From Chrysogorgia sp. JL179-B06 (lineage: Eukaryota; Cnidaria; Anthozoa; Scleralcyonacea; Chrysogorgiidae), in assembly GCA_035772405.1 (NCBI GenBank), contig JAYKKM010000150.1, positions 460,062 through 524,061 on the forward strand: 64,000 nt of DNA, written 5' to 3'. The translations under genes and the position numbers were made by a program. Shown here piece after piece: positions 31,010-42,150 of this stretch. Within the stretch, counting starts at the first letter, position 1. Each line of letters opens with the position of its first letter. The notes below the pieces were generated by a model. That model was not told the origin of the DNA. It saw only the letters and a list, made by a program, of their open reading frames with translations, and did no database searches.

Positions 31010-31376
31010 AGATACGTATATACATGAAGCGAATAGTTGAATACCAAATGTTTTATGATTTGAACTTTGCGTTGATGTTCTGTAACAGTTTGTTTGTCCG
31101 GTATGCCATTGATGTGACGTCAAATCAGGAATTTGACATTCTTTACTGCTTTCCGTGTGATAACCTGGTTGAGGATCTGAGTGGAAAAGTTGATAGAATA
31201 TCTATTATAGCGTTCAAGTATATCTTGAGAACCTCATTAATAATTCAAGTTACGTGCAGTAAAGGCCTTGGTTCACTGTGTTTTGTTGAGGACGAATCTT
31301 GCTGTCCAATTGAAGGCGTATCAAGATCACTAAAGATCTTGATACGCTTCGTGATTGGACATCAAGATTCATCCTA
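31010..31376. repeat. Dispersed repeat with terminal hairpin
   Basis: TACATGAAGCGAATAGTTGA, then GAACTTTGCGTTGATGTT and GATGTGACGTCAAATCAGG, the family of 24440 and 59335. At 31299-31375 GAATCTTGCTGTCCAATTGA...GCGTATCAAGATC folds on its complement. Confidence 0.6.
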
Positions 31377-31383
31377 GTCAAAA

Positions 31384-31896
31384 CCACTGATCTCTAAAGA
31401 AGACTGGATTGAGCTTTCTATTGTATCTGATGAGCTGATTTTGAAGCCTGAATATTTGCATAATGTAAATTGACGAGAGATCATTAGAAGCTCCGAGTTT
31501 GCAAGCAAATCAAACTGTGACGCTCGCGAAATAGGTTTAATGTCTGGCCAATATAGTTTCTTTGTTAACATTAAATGCATAAAATCTTGAACCTAATAAA
31601 TTTGACGTCTCATATTAGGCTTATCTCACTGGACAATTAGAGCCAACGGCGGCCATTACTAAGGGACCAAAGTCGCAGTAAATCTGTTTGTAGGCCATGA
31701 ATCGTTTTACCCAGTAATTTGAAAAATGTCTTCTGGTCCTTTTATAGTAAAATTATTTTATTTTGTCGATGGTAAGAGCACATAATCCAACAAAAAACCT
31801 GCTAGGATCCTCAGTTGGTCCCTTAGTAATGGCGGACTTCCGGCTTCATATAATGAATAATAGTTGCTCGATCCAGTCTTCTTTAGAGATCAGTGG
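31384..31896. mobile_element. GATCTCTAAATAAAGACT-family MITE, reverse copy
   Basis: CCACTGATCTCTAAAGAAGA and TCTTCTTTAGAGATCAGTGG are exact inverted ends. The interior matches 9079-9552 in reverse, including GGTAAGAGCACATAATCCAA. Confidence 0.88.
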
Positions 31897-31899
31897 TCA

Positions 31900-32245
31900 A
31901 AACGCAGAGATAAAACACTCATTTGCATTATTATAAAAACTTTACAATCTCCTAACGATAAAATTAAGGCACGGTGCTTCTCCTTTTTCAATTGAAACCT
32001 TTAAATTGCTCTACCGAATGCCTCTATAAGTTGCTTGAATGTGTGTCCTGCCAAATATTGAAATAAATGGTAGCTTTTGGCGACAATAAGCCAAACCAAC
32101 GGCTTTCCCTTTGGCCATTTATCTCTCGAGACAAACCCGTTTGTATGAATAAATTTTGCACACCTTGGTGATCACTGTACCAAAAGGATTCAGCTTTGTA
32201 AAGAGACTTTTAAACATCGATTTAAAATCATACTCGGTTGAGAAG
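31900..32245. other. Sequence without recognised features
   Basis: No coding, RNA or repeat signal recognised. Confidence 0.4.
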
Positions 32246-32248
32246 CAA

Positions 32249-32391
32249 GATCAAACACTCGTTAGTCGTGTTTCATCAGGGGACTCCAAACACTCGGAAA
32301 CAATAAAAACCTTGGGGCTACGCCCCTCGGTTTTCATTTGTTATGTCGTGTTTGGAACCCCTGATGAAACACTCTAACTCGTGTTTGATCT
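32249..32391. repeat. AAACACGAGT-type hairpin element
   Basis: AGATCAAACACTCG...GTTTCATCAGGGGACTCCAA pairs with TTGGAACCCCTGATGAAAC...CGTGTTTGATCT. Loop GGGGCTACGCCCC. A sister copy lies at 60372-60522. Confidence 0.88.
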
Positions 32392-32452
32392 ATTACACCA
32401 ACGTTTGAATTGGATCAAATTTCTCTGGCAGCAGAAAATGATGACTGATTTG

Positions 32453-33059
32453 CAGTGGCGGAATTTCGCCTTTTTCGGTGGTGGGGCAAAGCCTCTTAAA
32501 TTTCCGACAAGTTTATTCGCTACGTAACCAATTTTATTACACACAAAAAGGGACAAATAAAGAAACTGAAAAAGGTTTTGATATAAAAAATATTTTTAAC
32601 CCCTCTTTTTGCGCCTGTAGTCGCTGTCGAATACTCTGTTGCAGGACAGACATTGAATATTCACTCGTTTTAGACTTTTCCACTGATTTCGATCGCTATT
32701 TCAACGTTTATTGATTTGGTTTGCAGTCCTACTGTCGTACTATCCTACTGATCTCATTTTTCATGTTCGAATCGAACTCGGTCCGTGGACGAGCGCTAGT
32801 TCCAGTTTACCAGCCGCAAACATCTGCCGCGTATGGGTGGATGTGTACGATGATCGCTGCGGTATTGCAAACAGGATAACTTGAGACATTTATAAGTGTG
32901 TATAAGTTGCTTCTGTGACATTTTTTCACATTTTCAATATATTCCTTAAATATTTTCGAAATTCCGACAAAAAGTGAAAATTTTCGACAAATTGGCGATT
33001 TGATGACGGGTGGTGAGGCATTTGCCCCCCCCCCCCCCCCACCAAAATTTCCGCCACTG
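32453..33059. mobile_element. hAT-like non-autonomous element, 8-bp target duplication
   Basis: CTGATTTG at 32445-32452 and 33060-33067 flank inverted ends CAGTGGCGGAAATTTC-type (left CAGTGGCGGAATTTCGCC, right in reverse CAGTGGCGGAAATTTTGG). 607 bp with a 17-bp C run near the right end. It contains an inverted piece of the GAAGTGAATAG repeat nearby. No transposase. Confidence 0.88.
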
Positions 33060-33473
33060 CTGATTTGATATAACACTCATTAGCACTTCGGACAAACAGA
33101 TCGTTATAGAACATTGACACAATGCTCAAATCATAAAATATTTTTCCATTCAACTATTCACTTCATGTAGAATCTATAACAGGGATATCATATTGGGGGT
33201 GATAGGTTCTTTATTGTGGGCTTCCGAAAGTCGGATGGAAATAAAGCATGCTCTATTTTCATCCAACAAAATGAGAAATCGGATACCAAAGTAGGATTGT
33301 AAGAATGGGCCTTATCACTGAGACGAAATTTTCAGCCCCTCCTTTTTTGGCATGAGGATAAAGTGTAGTATGGAAAACCTACTGGACGTTGTTTCATGTC
33401 GATATTTCAAAAAGTAAAGCTGTTTTTGTGAGTCCAAATGGAGACTGAGTCGTCGTCTGTGACGTCGTAATCC

Positions 33474-33952
33474 TAAAGTGCCTATGACACGAAAATTAAG
33501 TTTGCCTTATTTGAAAGAACGCTTAAAATGACAGAGTAACATCTTTTGTAGTTTTTCGTTTCCTTGCTTTGTTCTCGAGATATTTCAGTTTGTATTATAT
33601 GCAAATCACAATGGTGTGACGTACACATGCATAATGACTTATCGGAGAAGGTTATATATCTTTGTTATTATCACACAAAATCACTTGAAATTCTACAAGT
33701 TCCATGTCTTTGGAAATACTCACACACATGCTTCATTCAAATTAAATTTGGTTTTATATTAGCAAAGATATATAACCTTCTCCGATAAGTCATTCTGCAC
33801 GTGTACGTCACACCATTGTCATTTGCATATTATACAAACTAAAATATCTCAAGAACGAAGAAAGGAAACGAAAAACTATAAAAGATGTCCCTTTGTCATT
33901 TGAAGGGGTCTTTCAAATAAGACAAAATTAATTTTCGTGTCATAAGCAAACA
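33474..33952. mobile_element. Foldback MITE of the AGTGCCTATGA group
   Basis: AAAGTGCCTATGACACGAAA starts the left arm; ATTTTCGTGTCATAAGC ends the right. The arms stay complementary over about 200 bp each, for example CTTATCGGAGAAGGTTATAT with ATATAACCTTCTCCGATAAG. The right terminus has lost its GGCACT. Confidence 0.82.
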
Positions 33953-33973
33953 AAAGAGAAACTGCTGCTTTCT

Positions 33974-34916
33974 AGTGCCTATGAAACGACATTTTTTGCA
34001 GTTTATTAAATGTTCAATATGCATTTAGATTTTAGAGCATATTGAACAGAATAATTATTTGAAACGTTATTATGCTACTGAAGTAGGCTATAAAAGAACG
34101 AACATTTCAGACAAAAAGTGGTCACTTCAGACATACCACGTGACTTGTTTGTATGACGTCAAGGCGTTTTAGCAACATAATACAATAGTCGCAATGCTCT
34201 TACAACCATACATTTCTTAAAGTTCCTTAAGATATTTATAAAACTAATTACATTTCATTATTCAAAATCAAAATTACTACATGTGTAACCAGTAAAAATA
34301 TGATAACTACAAAAACCAGTTATTCGAAAAAATTAGTGTGGTACACCGGGATGAAGTGAATTGAAATTTAAAACGTCGTCTGACCAGGTAAAATATCCAA
34401 AAGTGACAAAATGAAAAAAACATTCGTTGGGATGCTTTTTATGCGAATAAAATTAATTTTTGTTTCATTGAGAAGTTATTATCAACATTTTCACGCACCT
34501 GGGGCATCCCGGTGTACCGAGATCATATAAACACGGGATGAAAACGTCTCGGGCAACCGGGACATCCCGGTATACCGGGATCATATAAACAAAAAAGGCA
34601 AAAAAGTAGTATAAAAATGGCAGAAATTAGTGAGAAAGCTACAAAACACGGTGGAAAATATATTGCGTTGCTGGCGCTCCTAACAACACTAGTTGCCGCA
34701 TCGCTTGACATTTTTTAAAATACGCGATCTGAGTTCTCAGCATCTTCACGTCATCACTACATTTTCCAGCTAAATTCGTACCCCGTCTGTGACAGATTTT
34801 TTGATGAATTTGGTCGATTTGGGAGTTTAAAATATTTTTTTAGAAAATACGAATATGAAAGGGTGTTCTAAACATGCCTAATACAAAAAACTGGAAAAAA
34901 TCGTTCCATAGGCACT
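33974..34916. mobile_element. AGTGCCTATGA-group MITE, long copy
   Basis: AGTGCCTATGAAACGA and TCGTTCCATAGGCACT are inverted ends; flanks TTCT/TTAT are a decayed TTAA at best. The interior contains two CATCCCGGTGTACCG-type repeats at 34500-34590. No coding region found. Confidence 0.65.
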
Positions 34917-35084
34917 TTATCATTAAAATATTCCACCAATATTAAACGATTCCAATAATAACCGCTGTACAATCGTTTTCCTTGTTTACTTGACCGAGAC
35001 TATGACGTGCTTGAAAAGCGGATATTAATGGCGGACGACAATTTAGATAAGTTTCAAAGCTCTTACAATCAAACATCTCAGAGC

Positions 35085-35155
35085 GACCACCTCTCATAAG
35101 CGACCACCTTGCCTGACAACAAGGGGTGGTCGCTTAAGAGAGGTTCGACTGTATA
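35085..35155. repeat. Short inverted repeat, AGCGACCACCTCTCATAAGC type
   Basis: GCGACCACCTCTCATAAGCG and CGACCACCTTGCC pair with GGGGTGGTCGCTTAAGAGAG. Resembles mariner terminal repeats. GGTCGCTTACGAG also occurs twice at 8610-8690. Confidence 0.55.
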
Positions 35156-35487
35156 TCATTGCATCTATTTGCCGAAATCAATTCAAACTTCGTATAAGCG
35201 CTATTTATATGCTATTATAGCCTGTCAAAATTTGGGCAGTTAAATTGTTGGGGATAATTTTTCGTCTCAGTGACATGTTCTATCTTTCGTAGTATTGTTT
35301 GACATTACTGTTGTTCACTTTAGTGTTTAAGGACGTTAAATATTTTATATATTGGTCAGTTGTTGTAAATACTTTTGAAAGCTATTTATAGCTGTAATTA
35401 AACTTCTTAACTATATTCAGTGTTGACTGGTATGTTGTTTATTTCCTCGTAGGCCACGCCCGCACTTGTTTGGGTCCCGTGTTTTCT

Positions 35488-36813
35488 GGTTGGCACTAGA
35501 TCATGGTCGAGATATGTACAAATGTGCGCCTGCTAGCTTACAGTACAGCGGACAACTTTGGTATAGGTGCCTTCGAAATAGATGCATGGTATGTTATGTA
35601 TTACTGTACCTCCGTTCTTTAAAAAAAAACGCTTTAAATTTCGGTTTTTATTCAGAAAGTTAAGCGGGCTTTTTAAAAGAACGAGGTAATACATAACATA
35701 TCTATCTTTCTTCGAATACCCGTTCCTCACGTTGTAAGCCACAAACTACTGGAATTGTTAAAACATTGTAAGCAGTAAATTATTAGGGGGTTAGGATACA
35801 ATCCAATGATTTACTGCTTACAAATACAATGCTTTAACAATAACCAGGTTGTCCTCTCACCTGAGATTCACTATTATCCTTAATTTTAAAATCGCTCTGA
35901 ATTAAGGATAATCGTTAATCCAATGCTAGAACCCAACCCCAACACAACTAACCCCCCGCCTAATGGGTTTTCTAACCCACCGGCAGCATTTTCCCCATCC
36001 CTAACCCCCACCCATCCACTCCCCTACTTGAGGTGCTAGATTAAGGTAGCAAGATTCCTCTGAATACATTTTTAATACCATACAATATAACAATTAACCC
36101 TTACAACCATTTGATAGAACATATGACAAATAATATTTCCACGCAAAAAGTTTGCATTAATTATGCTAATTAGCTGACGAAATGGACGCCGATTGGTCAA
36201 AATCGGGATATACTTCAAACAAATTTGCCATTTTCCAAACATTTTTCTCCCTCATTTTCCCATATATTTCAATAACATTTTCACCACAGCCTCCTAACAG
36301 GAATATCTAGGGAATGGTGGTAGGAATTTTGAATCTGATTCATACTTGTTGAATTATCTGACATAATTAATAAAATTTAGGTGGTGGAAATTGAAAAAAA
36401 AAGAAAAAAGCATGTCAGAAAATAGCTGAAAGTTTATATTGAAAATGCTACCACCAGAATATGCCTTAGTATATAAGCTATAAACTTAGAAACTTTCAGG
36501 ACTTATCTCTAAAACTGCCTGAGAAATCTTGTTTGAAGTATATCCCGATTTTGACCAATTTCGTCAGCTAATTAGCATAATTTATGCAAACTTTTTGTGT
36601 GGAAATATTATTTGTCATATGTTCTATCAAATGGTTGTAAGGGTTAATTGTTATATTGTATGGTATTAAAAATGTATTCAGAGGAATCTTGCTACCTTAA
36701 TAGACTAGTGAGACATGCGGGACTGTCACGATAGTCCTGCCAAAGTTGTCCGCTGTATTGTAAGCTAGTGGCCGCACATTTGTACATATCTCGACCATGA
36801 TCTAGTGCCGACC
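35488..36813. mobile_element. TIR element with 9-bp target duplication, long copy
   Basis: GTGTTTTCT at 35479-35487 and 36814-36822 flank ends GGTTGGCACTAGATCATGGT / GATCTAGTGCCGACC. Subterminal TAGCTTACAGTACAGCGGAC is shared with 20772-21240. The interior contains a 650-bp foldback at 36051-36700. No transposase ORF. Two copies with independent 9-bp duplications make the ends certain. Confidence 0.9.
36051..36700. repeat. Foldback with about 200-bp arms inside the 9-bp-duplication element
   Basis: AAGGTAGCAAGATTCCTCTG pairs with CAGAGGAATCTTGCTACCTT. The arms continue through TTTGATAGAACATATGACAA to GGGATATACTTCAAAC. A 270-bp centre is unpaired. Confidence 0.88.
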
Positions 36814-36822
36814 GTGTTTTCT

Positions 36823-37110
36823 CTGCCTCCTCCGCAGGCTCTTAATCGGGAGTGGGCAGGTGGAGCGGCGCAGGCTAGCAATAGAGTGCCAGCAATGGTT
36901 GATGGGAAGGTGATAAAAACAAGGGTTGATGGGAAGGCGATAAATGAGAATTTTAGAGCCTGCGAAATCGTGTGTCGAAACAATGCAAATTTGATCGAAA
37001 CATTGCAAATTGGCTTTGGAAATGGCGAAGACGCGAAGTCGCTTGACAAACTTGCAGCTAGAGACGGGAAATACGCCGATGTCATATTGGTCTATATAAA
37101 TAGCTCTTTG
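36823..37110 (+). other. Unassigned open stretch
   Basis: A plus-strand frame running to 37113 reads, for example, VDGKVIKTRVDGKAINENF. Codons are open for about 100 residues but no family is recognised and no splice context is clear. It probably reflects an old coding or repeat remnant. Confidence 0.25.
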
Positions 37111-37111
37111 T

Positions 37112-37260
37112 AGGTGAAAACCGCGTGTGATTATCGTATTCGAGTATTAAATAACAGCGCACGAGTGTTTATATTAAACGGCGATATACCGCCGAGTGTT
37201 TTACCAGCTTCTCGAGTGCCGTTATAACGGCATATATTGTATTTGATAATCGATATATAC
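37112..37260. repeat. Imperfect hairpin element
   Basis: GTGATTATCGTATTCGAGTA and AAACGGCGATATACCGCCG are partly mirrored by TTTGATAATCGATATA and GCCGTTATAACGGC. Composite of small inverted repeats. Confidence 0.5.
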
Positions 37261-37269
37261 ACTGTAAAG

Positions 37270-37720
37270 GTGGAAATCATTCAAACTCAGGTACGTCGGT
37301 AGTAATAGCACATAGCAACATAATATAATATAATACATCAGTCATCACCCACCCTTGTGACAACGTTACGCCTCCATAGTTATGCAATTTAAACTATATT
37401 TTGTCAGTGTTTGACCTGGAATAATTTACTATATCCTACATATTTCCTCTACAAAGCATATTAATATTCATATAAAGCAAAAGTGTACTGGTATTTTGGC
37501 AATTGTAGCGCGTATATGTTCACGCGAATAATTTAAAAATTGTCATCGAACTATAGTATTTTACCTATAAATCTTTAATTTAAACGTCATCGACAAGTAT
37601 TTTATATTGTCAGACCAATATTGCGTTGGCGCAATTCCTGTCTCTTACTTGCAAATCCCATTCGCTGATCTCTATATAGAGATTACTCAAATTAGTGCCC
37701 ATTACAGAGAACACCATTTT
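37270..37720. other. Sequence without recognised features
   Basis: AT-rich; a degenerate GATCTCTATATAGAGATTAC end motif at 37673 only. Confidence 0.4.
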
Positions 37721-37724
37721 GGAT

Positions 37725-38025
37725 AGAATAGAATAGAATAATTTATTTAATGTCGAATAACACAGAGTGTGGTTGCCCAATCACTCGAGCCAGGGGCTCA
37801 TGATAGAAGTGCTCGACAATATTACCTATTTACCAATATAAAAAAATATTTACATGGTATTAATTAATTAATAATCTATATACTAATACTAAATGCATGC
37901 ATAACATTGACAGCCAAGTAAATCAGATTGGTGAATCTGGTTTCTAAATTCAGATAATGAGGTAGATGACTTGGCATAAAGTGGTAACTGATTCCAAATA
38001 TGGGAAATAATATACTGGATTTCCC
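37725..38025 (-). pseudogene. LINE 3' end, minus strand
   Basis: The minus strand encodes IWNQLPLYAKSSTSLSEFRN followed by QIHQSDLLGC, the usual end of CR1/jockey-type RT ORFs (WN-LP, then a helical S-S-FR). It ends at a TAGAATAGAATAGAATAATT tail. About 95 residues remain. Confidence 0.65.
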
Positions 38026-38029
38026 AGTC

Positions 38030-38494
38030 GCTTCTCGCTCTCTCCCCTTCCCGTCGTTCCTCGCGCGCCTTCCTCTCAAATTTCTGGGCTCTCGTAATTT
38101 GTACGCGAGCGACTGGGGACGAGGCAGGTGTTTTCTAGAATGAACGCCTGAAATTAAAATTGCGCAATTCCGACCAAATGACACGACAATCACTGTGCTA
38201 AAAAGACAATCTGATGAAAAATTCACAGTGAGTCGTCACATAAACTCATTAGAAAGCTTCGTGGGGTGTTGTATTGTAAAACGGTTTTTACGTTATGATC
38301 AGTGTTTTGTTTCATACTGTTACTCGATCAATTGTGTCCTCGATTTGCATTTATAATTTTAGAAATGTATGAACCTTCTCGAAGAATTAATTGCAAACAA
38401 AACATTTGTCTCGATCGCAATTGTCTTAATTCTGTAAAGTGGTTCATCTGGTTTTCAAATTTAGACTTTCAACTCACTTGCTGTCACTTCGTAA
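38030..38494. other. Sequence without recognised features
   Basis: No gene, RNA or repeat recognised. Confidence 0.4.
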
Positions 38495-38502
38495 GTTGTT
38501 AC

Positions 38503-38927
38503 CAGTGGCGTAACTATTATGGGTTCGGACCGGGCGGACCCGGGGGCCCCCAACTCCAATGCCCAAATGGGGGCCCAGACTCAGGCTGTAGAGCAAAAAC
38601 AAATTGACGTGTACGACGACTTTTTGAAGGCTTGGTCACTTTTCCAATTTCAATATGGCGGATGGTTATTTTTCAAGCAGCAAGACAGCAAGTGTATTTC
38701 GTACTAATTTCTAAACAAATTGTAAATTTTGATGTTATAATGTCGTTTTCTGACAATCAGAATTCTGTAAAATCTTCCCCCAAAGTCCAGTAAATGGCAT
38801 TTCAGAGACTCTAGATTTAACAATTTTCTGGGGGAGCATGCCCCCGGACCCACCTAGAAAACTCGCGCCTACGGGGGGCCTTCACAAATTTTGAACCGGG
38901 GGCCCCTGATATAACGTTACGCCACTG
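38503..38927. mobile_element. hAT-like MITE, perfect 12-bp ends and 8-bp duplication
   Basis: GTTGTTAC at 38495-38502 and 38928-38935 flank CAGTGGCGTAAC / GTTACGCCACTG. Subterminal GGGGGCCCCC blocks. 425 bp, non-coding. Confidence 0.93.
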
Positions 38928-39059
38928 GTTGTTACATGTTTTAAACGACTTTTTTATGTACTGTAGTCTGTATGTAGTTCTTTATTTAGCTTTATTGCTG
39001 GCAATGTCAGTAAAGACTGTTAGCAGACAGAACCGGCGACGACCGATGCAGTGTTAGAT

Positions 39060-39475
39060 TTAAAACAAGACGCCCGCTAGGCGTTAACTCGGGCTACTTT
39101 TAGGGTCATGGCGCGCATATTGCCTGCGGAGATGGGTATGTATTGGTGGCATGTTAGACAGTTGGAATTAGAAAACCCGCTCACTTGCGGGTTTACAGGT
39201 CTCGGTAAACTTTTCCAACTGGATTCATTGCCAATAAAACGAAAGTCCGAACTCGCTTCAATTCGCTTGCATGCCTACGCAACGACTATATGTTGTCATG
39301 TTGACGTTTCGTCCACGGTTCTGCGAGTTCTTTCTTTAATCTCTCATCTGTGTTTCTCTCATCCAGTTATCCTGGAGAGAATCTTTGCATTAGTTTACAT
39401 ATACATACATATAATTACTCCATGCGCAGTTAACTACGACAGTTCGATGGATAGCGTTCGCTGATCCATCTAATG
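39060..39475 (+). repeat. Dispersed repeat shared with 46,690-46,800 and 47,376-47,510
   Basis: Segments such as CTCGGTAAACTTTTCCAACT, CATTGCCAATAAAA and GTTGACGTTTCGTCCACGGT recur in the same order on both sides of the MITE at 46803-47375. It may be the 5' part of the LINE that follows at 40080. The short AAGACGCC...CTCGGGCTACT motif at its start recurs at 46137 and 47651. Confidence 0.6.
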
Positions 39476-39479
39476 AAAC

Positions 39480-39938
39480 TAGATTTATCCATCACAATCC
39501 TTCTAAGTTGAATTTTGTCTACATCTCTCAAGTTCTCCAATTTTTTCCATCTGTCCGATTTCCGTTTACCACTTTGTCTACTTGTTGTTTCCATAAAAAG
39601 AAAAAAAAGTTTGCAGGTTTACAGTTCTCGTAAATGCTTTTCCGACTGATCAAGGATGATCTGAATATTTGCATGCATTAGTTTCGCAACCATTTCTGGG
39701 ATATACTTCATGGTAACAATACATATAGTCTCCCACCATATTTTACGGTTATTATTAGGGTTAGGATTAGAGTTACGGTTAGGGGTATGGTTAGGATTAG
39801 GGTTACGGTTAGGGTTAGGGGTATAAAAAACAGATGGAAATCCGGTCTAGTGTTACCATGAAGTATATACCATAATAAGGCAATAACATGACTTTTGGAC
39901 GGCATATTGTATAGAGACGATACATAATAATAAAACAC

Positions 39939-39980
<42 letters not shown>

Positions 39981-40075
39981 CATATTGCCGCGAGCGAGGG
40001 TCATAATCTCGCCGCGGTAGCGACAATTTCTCACGAGAGGTTTCGTCAAAACTTATGCCATCTTCAGTATGCAGA
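39480..40075. other. Intergenic: telomere-like and AT/GA microsatellites
   Basis: TTAGGGTTA-type units at 39755-39825 and (TA)n(GA)n at 39945-39980. No gene. Confidence 0.6.
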
Positions 40076-40079
40076 TAAA

Positions 40080-40486
40080 CGGTTAACTAATTTACAAGTA
40101 CATACATTAAACATGGCCTGGCCTTCTCTGAACGTGAAGATTTAAACAATAATATTGATGAAGTCCTTGGAAATCAATCGAAACAAATGTAAACCACTTT
40201 CTGGTCACTAACATTTATCGCCCTCCAGACCATCCACTGGATGATTTTCTACGTAGGACTGAACAATCACTATCACAAGTTGATTGCAGGAAGTATGAAA
40301 AGATCATTCTCGGTGATTTTAATGTTAATTTTAACGCTACGGGAAAAAGAACTGACCTACAAATAAAACGCAAGGTGACAAGAATTTTTGCCGTATCAGT
40401 TGATTTGTTCGCCTACTCGAATAACGAGCCACTCAAAAACGGCAATCGACTTGATTTTTGCAGATAATAAGCACAGGTGTGTTGTA
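40080..40486 (+). pseudogene. LINE endonuclease fragment, left of the YR segment
   Basis: Translations in changing frames give TNIYRPPDHPLDDFLRR, KYEKIILGDFNVNF and TRITSHSKTAIDLIFADNK, the APE-type endonuclease of L2/CR1-like LINEs. Stops and shifts make it inactive. It continues at 45841 after the 5.35-kb insertion. Confidence 0.75.
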
Positions 40487-41037
40487 CCACAGCGGCCCAA
40501 GCTCTTGCGCCAATTTGTGTTTATATTGGAATTTATTCGATTTGTCAAAATTAGAGGATATTTTCATCTATTATTTGCAGTTTATTGTTACAATATATAA
40601 ATGAAATAATGTGTATTTATATCTACCATAAGGTGTATGTGTCTTTCAAGCTAATTTATATGTGCTAACATATAAATTAAAGTTAATGAGACAATTAACG
40701 TTCACTACAAGCTGTGCCAAAACCTTGAACAGGAAGGTTGGCCAAGCTGTTACTCCCACCTATCAACAACCGATATATATGCAAGATAGTTCTAAAGGTC
40801 GTTTTCTTCCAACTTGCCAGTGCACGTGAAAAACAAGTGATACAGCACTTGCTAACCAATTAGAACATTACTTCTCTCTTCGGCGGGAAAAGCAACCAAT
40901 TACAATTTGCGCAAGAATCACATATAAGCTCAAAACGCGCCAAAACGAATCACTTTATCCAAGAGCTCTACATTCAAAGCTACTTGTAAGCTCTACACAG
41001 GAAATTGTTTTCTTTGAGCGTGTTCATTATTTGTGCG

Positions 41038-42150
41038 ATGCCTCCGGTTCGACGTGGCAGAGTTAAGGACCGGCAAACTGTGTCGTCCTCTTCGACGAAT
41101 GACGGAAGCCTAGTGGAGCTTCGACAGCGGTGCGCACAGAAAGGTCTACCAAGCCACGGCCGCCGAGATACGCTCATCGCCCGTTTGCAACAACATGCTG
41201 CAGCCAATGCTATTTCCTCCAGTGTTCAGCAACAAACTCCGGCGCTGTTAAACGAGTCGCAGTTGGCACAGATACAATCCATCGTTACTCGAAGCGTCGA
41301 ACAATCGGTGAACGAGATAGCGACCAACGCAGCCCGCGCTGCTGTTCAAGCAATGACGAACTCGACGCCTGTTGCTGGTACCACCGCACGAGTCATCCTT
41401 GACAATACAGACGAAGGCACGGTCGACGCAAGTCCTGATGGTTCTACCGCCGCCACTGCCTCAAGCCGAAACCAGTCCTGCATGCTTCCTATGTCAAACA
41501 AATCCAGTCCGGTGAGTTTTTTGATTTACATAAACTCCTACCAACAAGGAACTTTTCTATTGTAACTGACGAGGAGCCTGTCGTTTTGACGCTCGAGAAC
41601 TCTGTTATAAAAGTTAAGAAATCATCCCAGCCAGCTGCTAAGATTACTGATATCGAACAGTGGACGACAGCTTTTACGATATACATGAGTGTTTTGACCC
41701 ATATGTTTCCCGGTCGGGCACAAGAGTTACTGCAGTATATGAGTTTGATTCGCCATGCAGCCCAAACACACCGAGGGTTGGGCTGGTGTATTATACGACC
41801 ACAAATTTCGCCGGAAAGCTGCTTTCAACCAATGTCTAAACTGGTCTGTCCTTGATCAGCAATTATGGTTGATGATATTCACCATATCGCCTGATATGCT
41901 AAAGCGCGAGTACCCTATTTTTTACAATGGACCCCACCACAAACAGGCTTCCTCAGGGGACGAACGAGGAGCCAATCTTTGCCACGAGTTTAATAGATGG
42001 GGAGACTGTTCACGACAGCCATGCCGATACCGCCACATGTGCAACAGATGCAATGGTTCCCACGCTGGATGTTTCTGTCCTACATTCAAATCAAAACCCG
42101 TCGCAGACGACGACCGATCCTCCAAGGGCAGTCACAAATCTGCCAAGTGA
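41038..42150 (+). pseudogene. Gag-like ORF1 of the YR retroelement (SAP plus CCCH finger, frameshifted)
   Basis: Starts ATG at 41038 (MPPVRRGRVKDRQTVSSSS). Residues about 22-55 form a SAP-type DNA-binding motif (LVELRQRCAQKGLPSHGRRD, then LIARL). The frame shifts near 41515 in a T-run, where the continuation DLHKLLPTRNFSIVTDE lies in the third frame, and again near 41755. The distal part has a gag-like helical segment (IEQWTTAFTIYMSVL, AFNQCLNWSVLD). It ends in a Cys/His cluster CHEFNRWGDCSRQPCRYRH (C-x8-C-x4-C-x3-H), followed by CNRCNGSHAGC. It probably binds nucleic acid in the retroelement particle. Confidence 0.75.

Noticed and set aside
36765..37113. Overlapping frames of about 100 codons on both strands
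   Set aside because: No motif or splice context; equal openness on both strands suggests chance.
41927..42150. Start of the long RT open frame overlapping the gag CCCH region
   Set aside because: The first 40-60 codons are out of frame with recognised gag sequence and show no RT homology; the RT region was started later.
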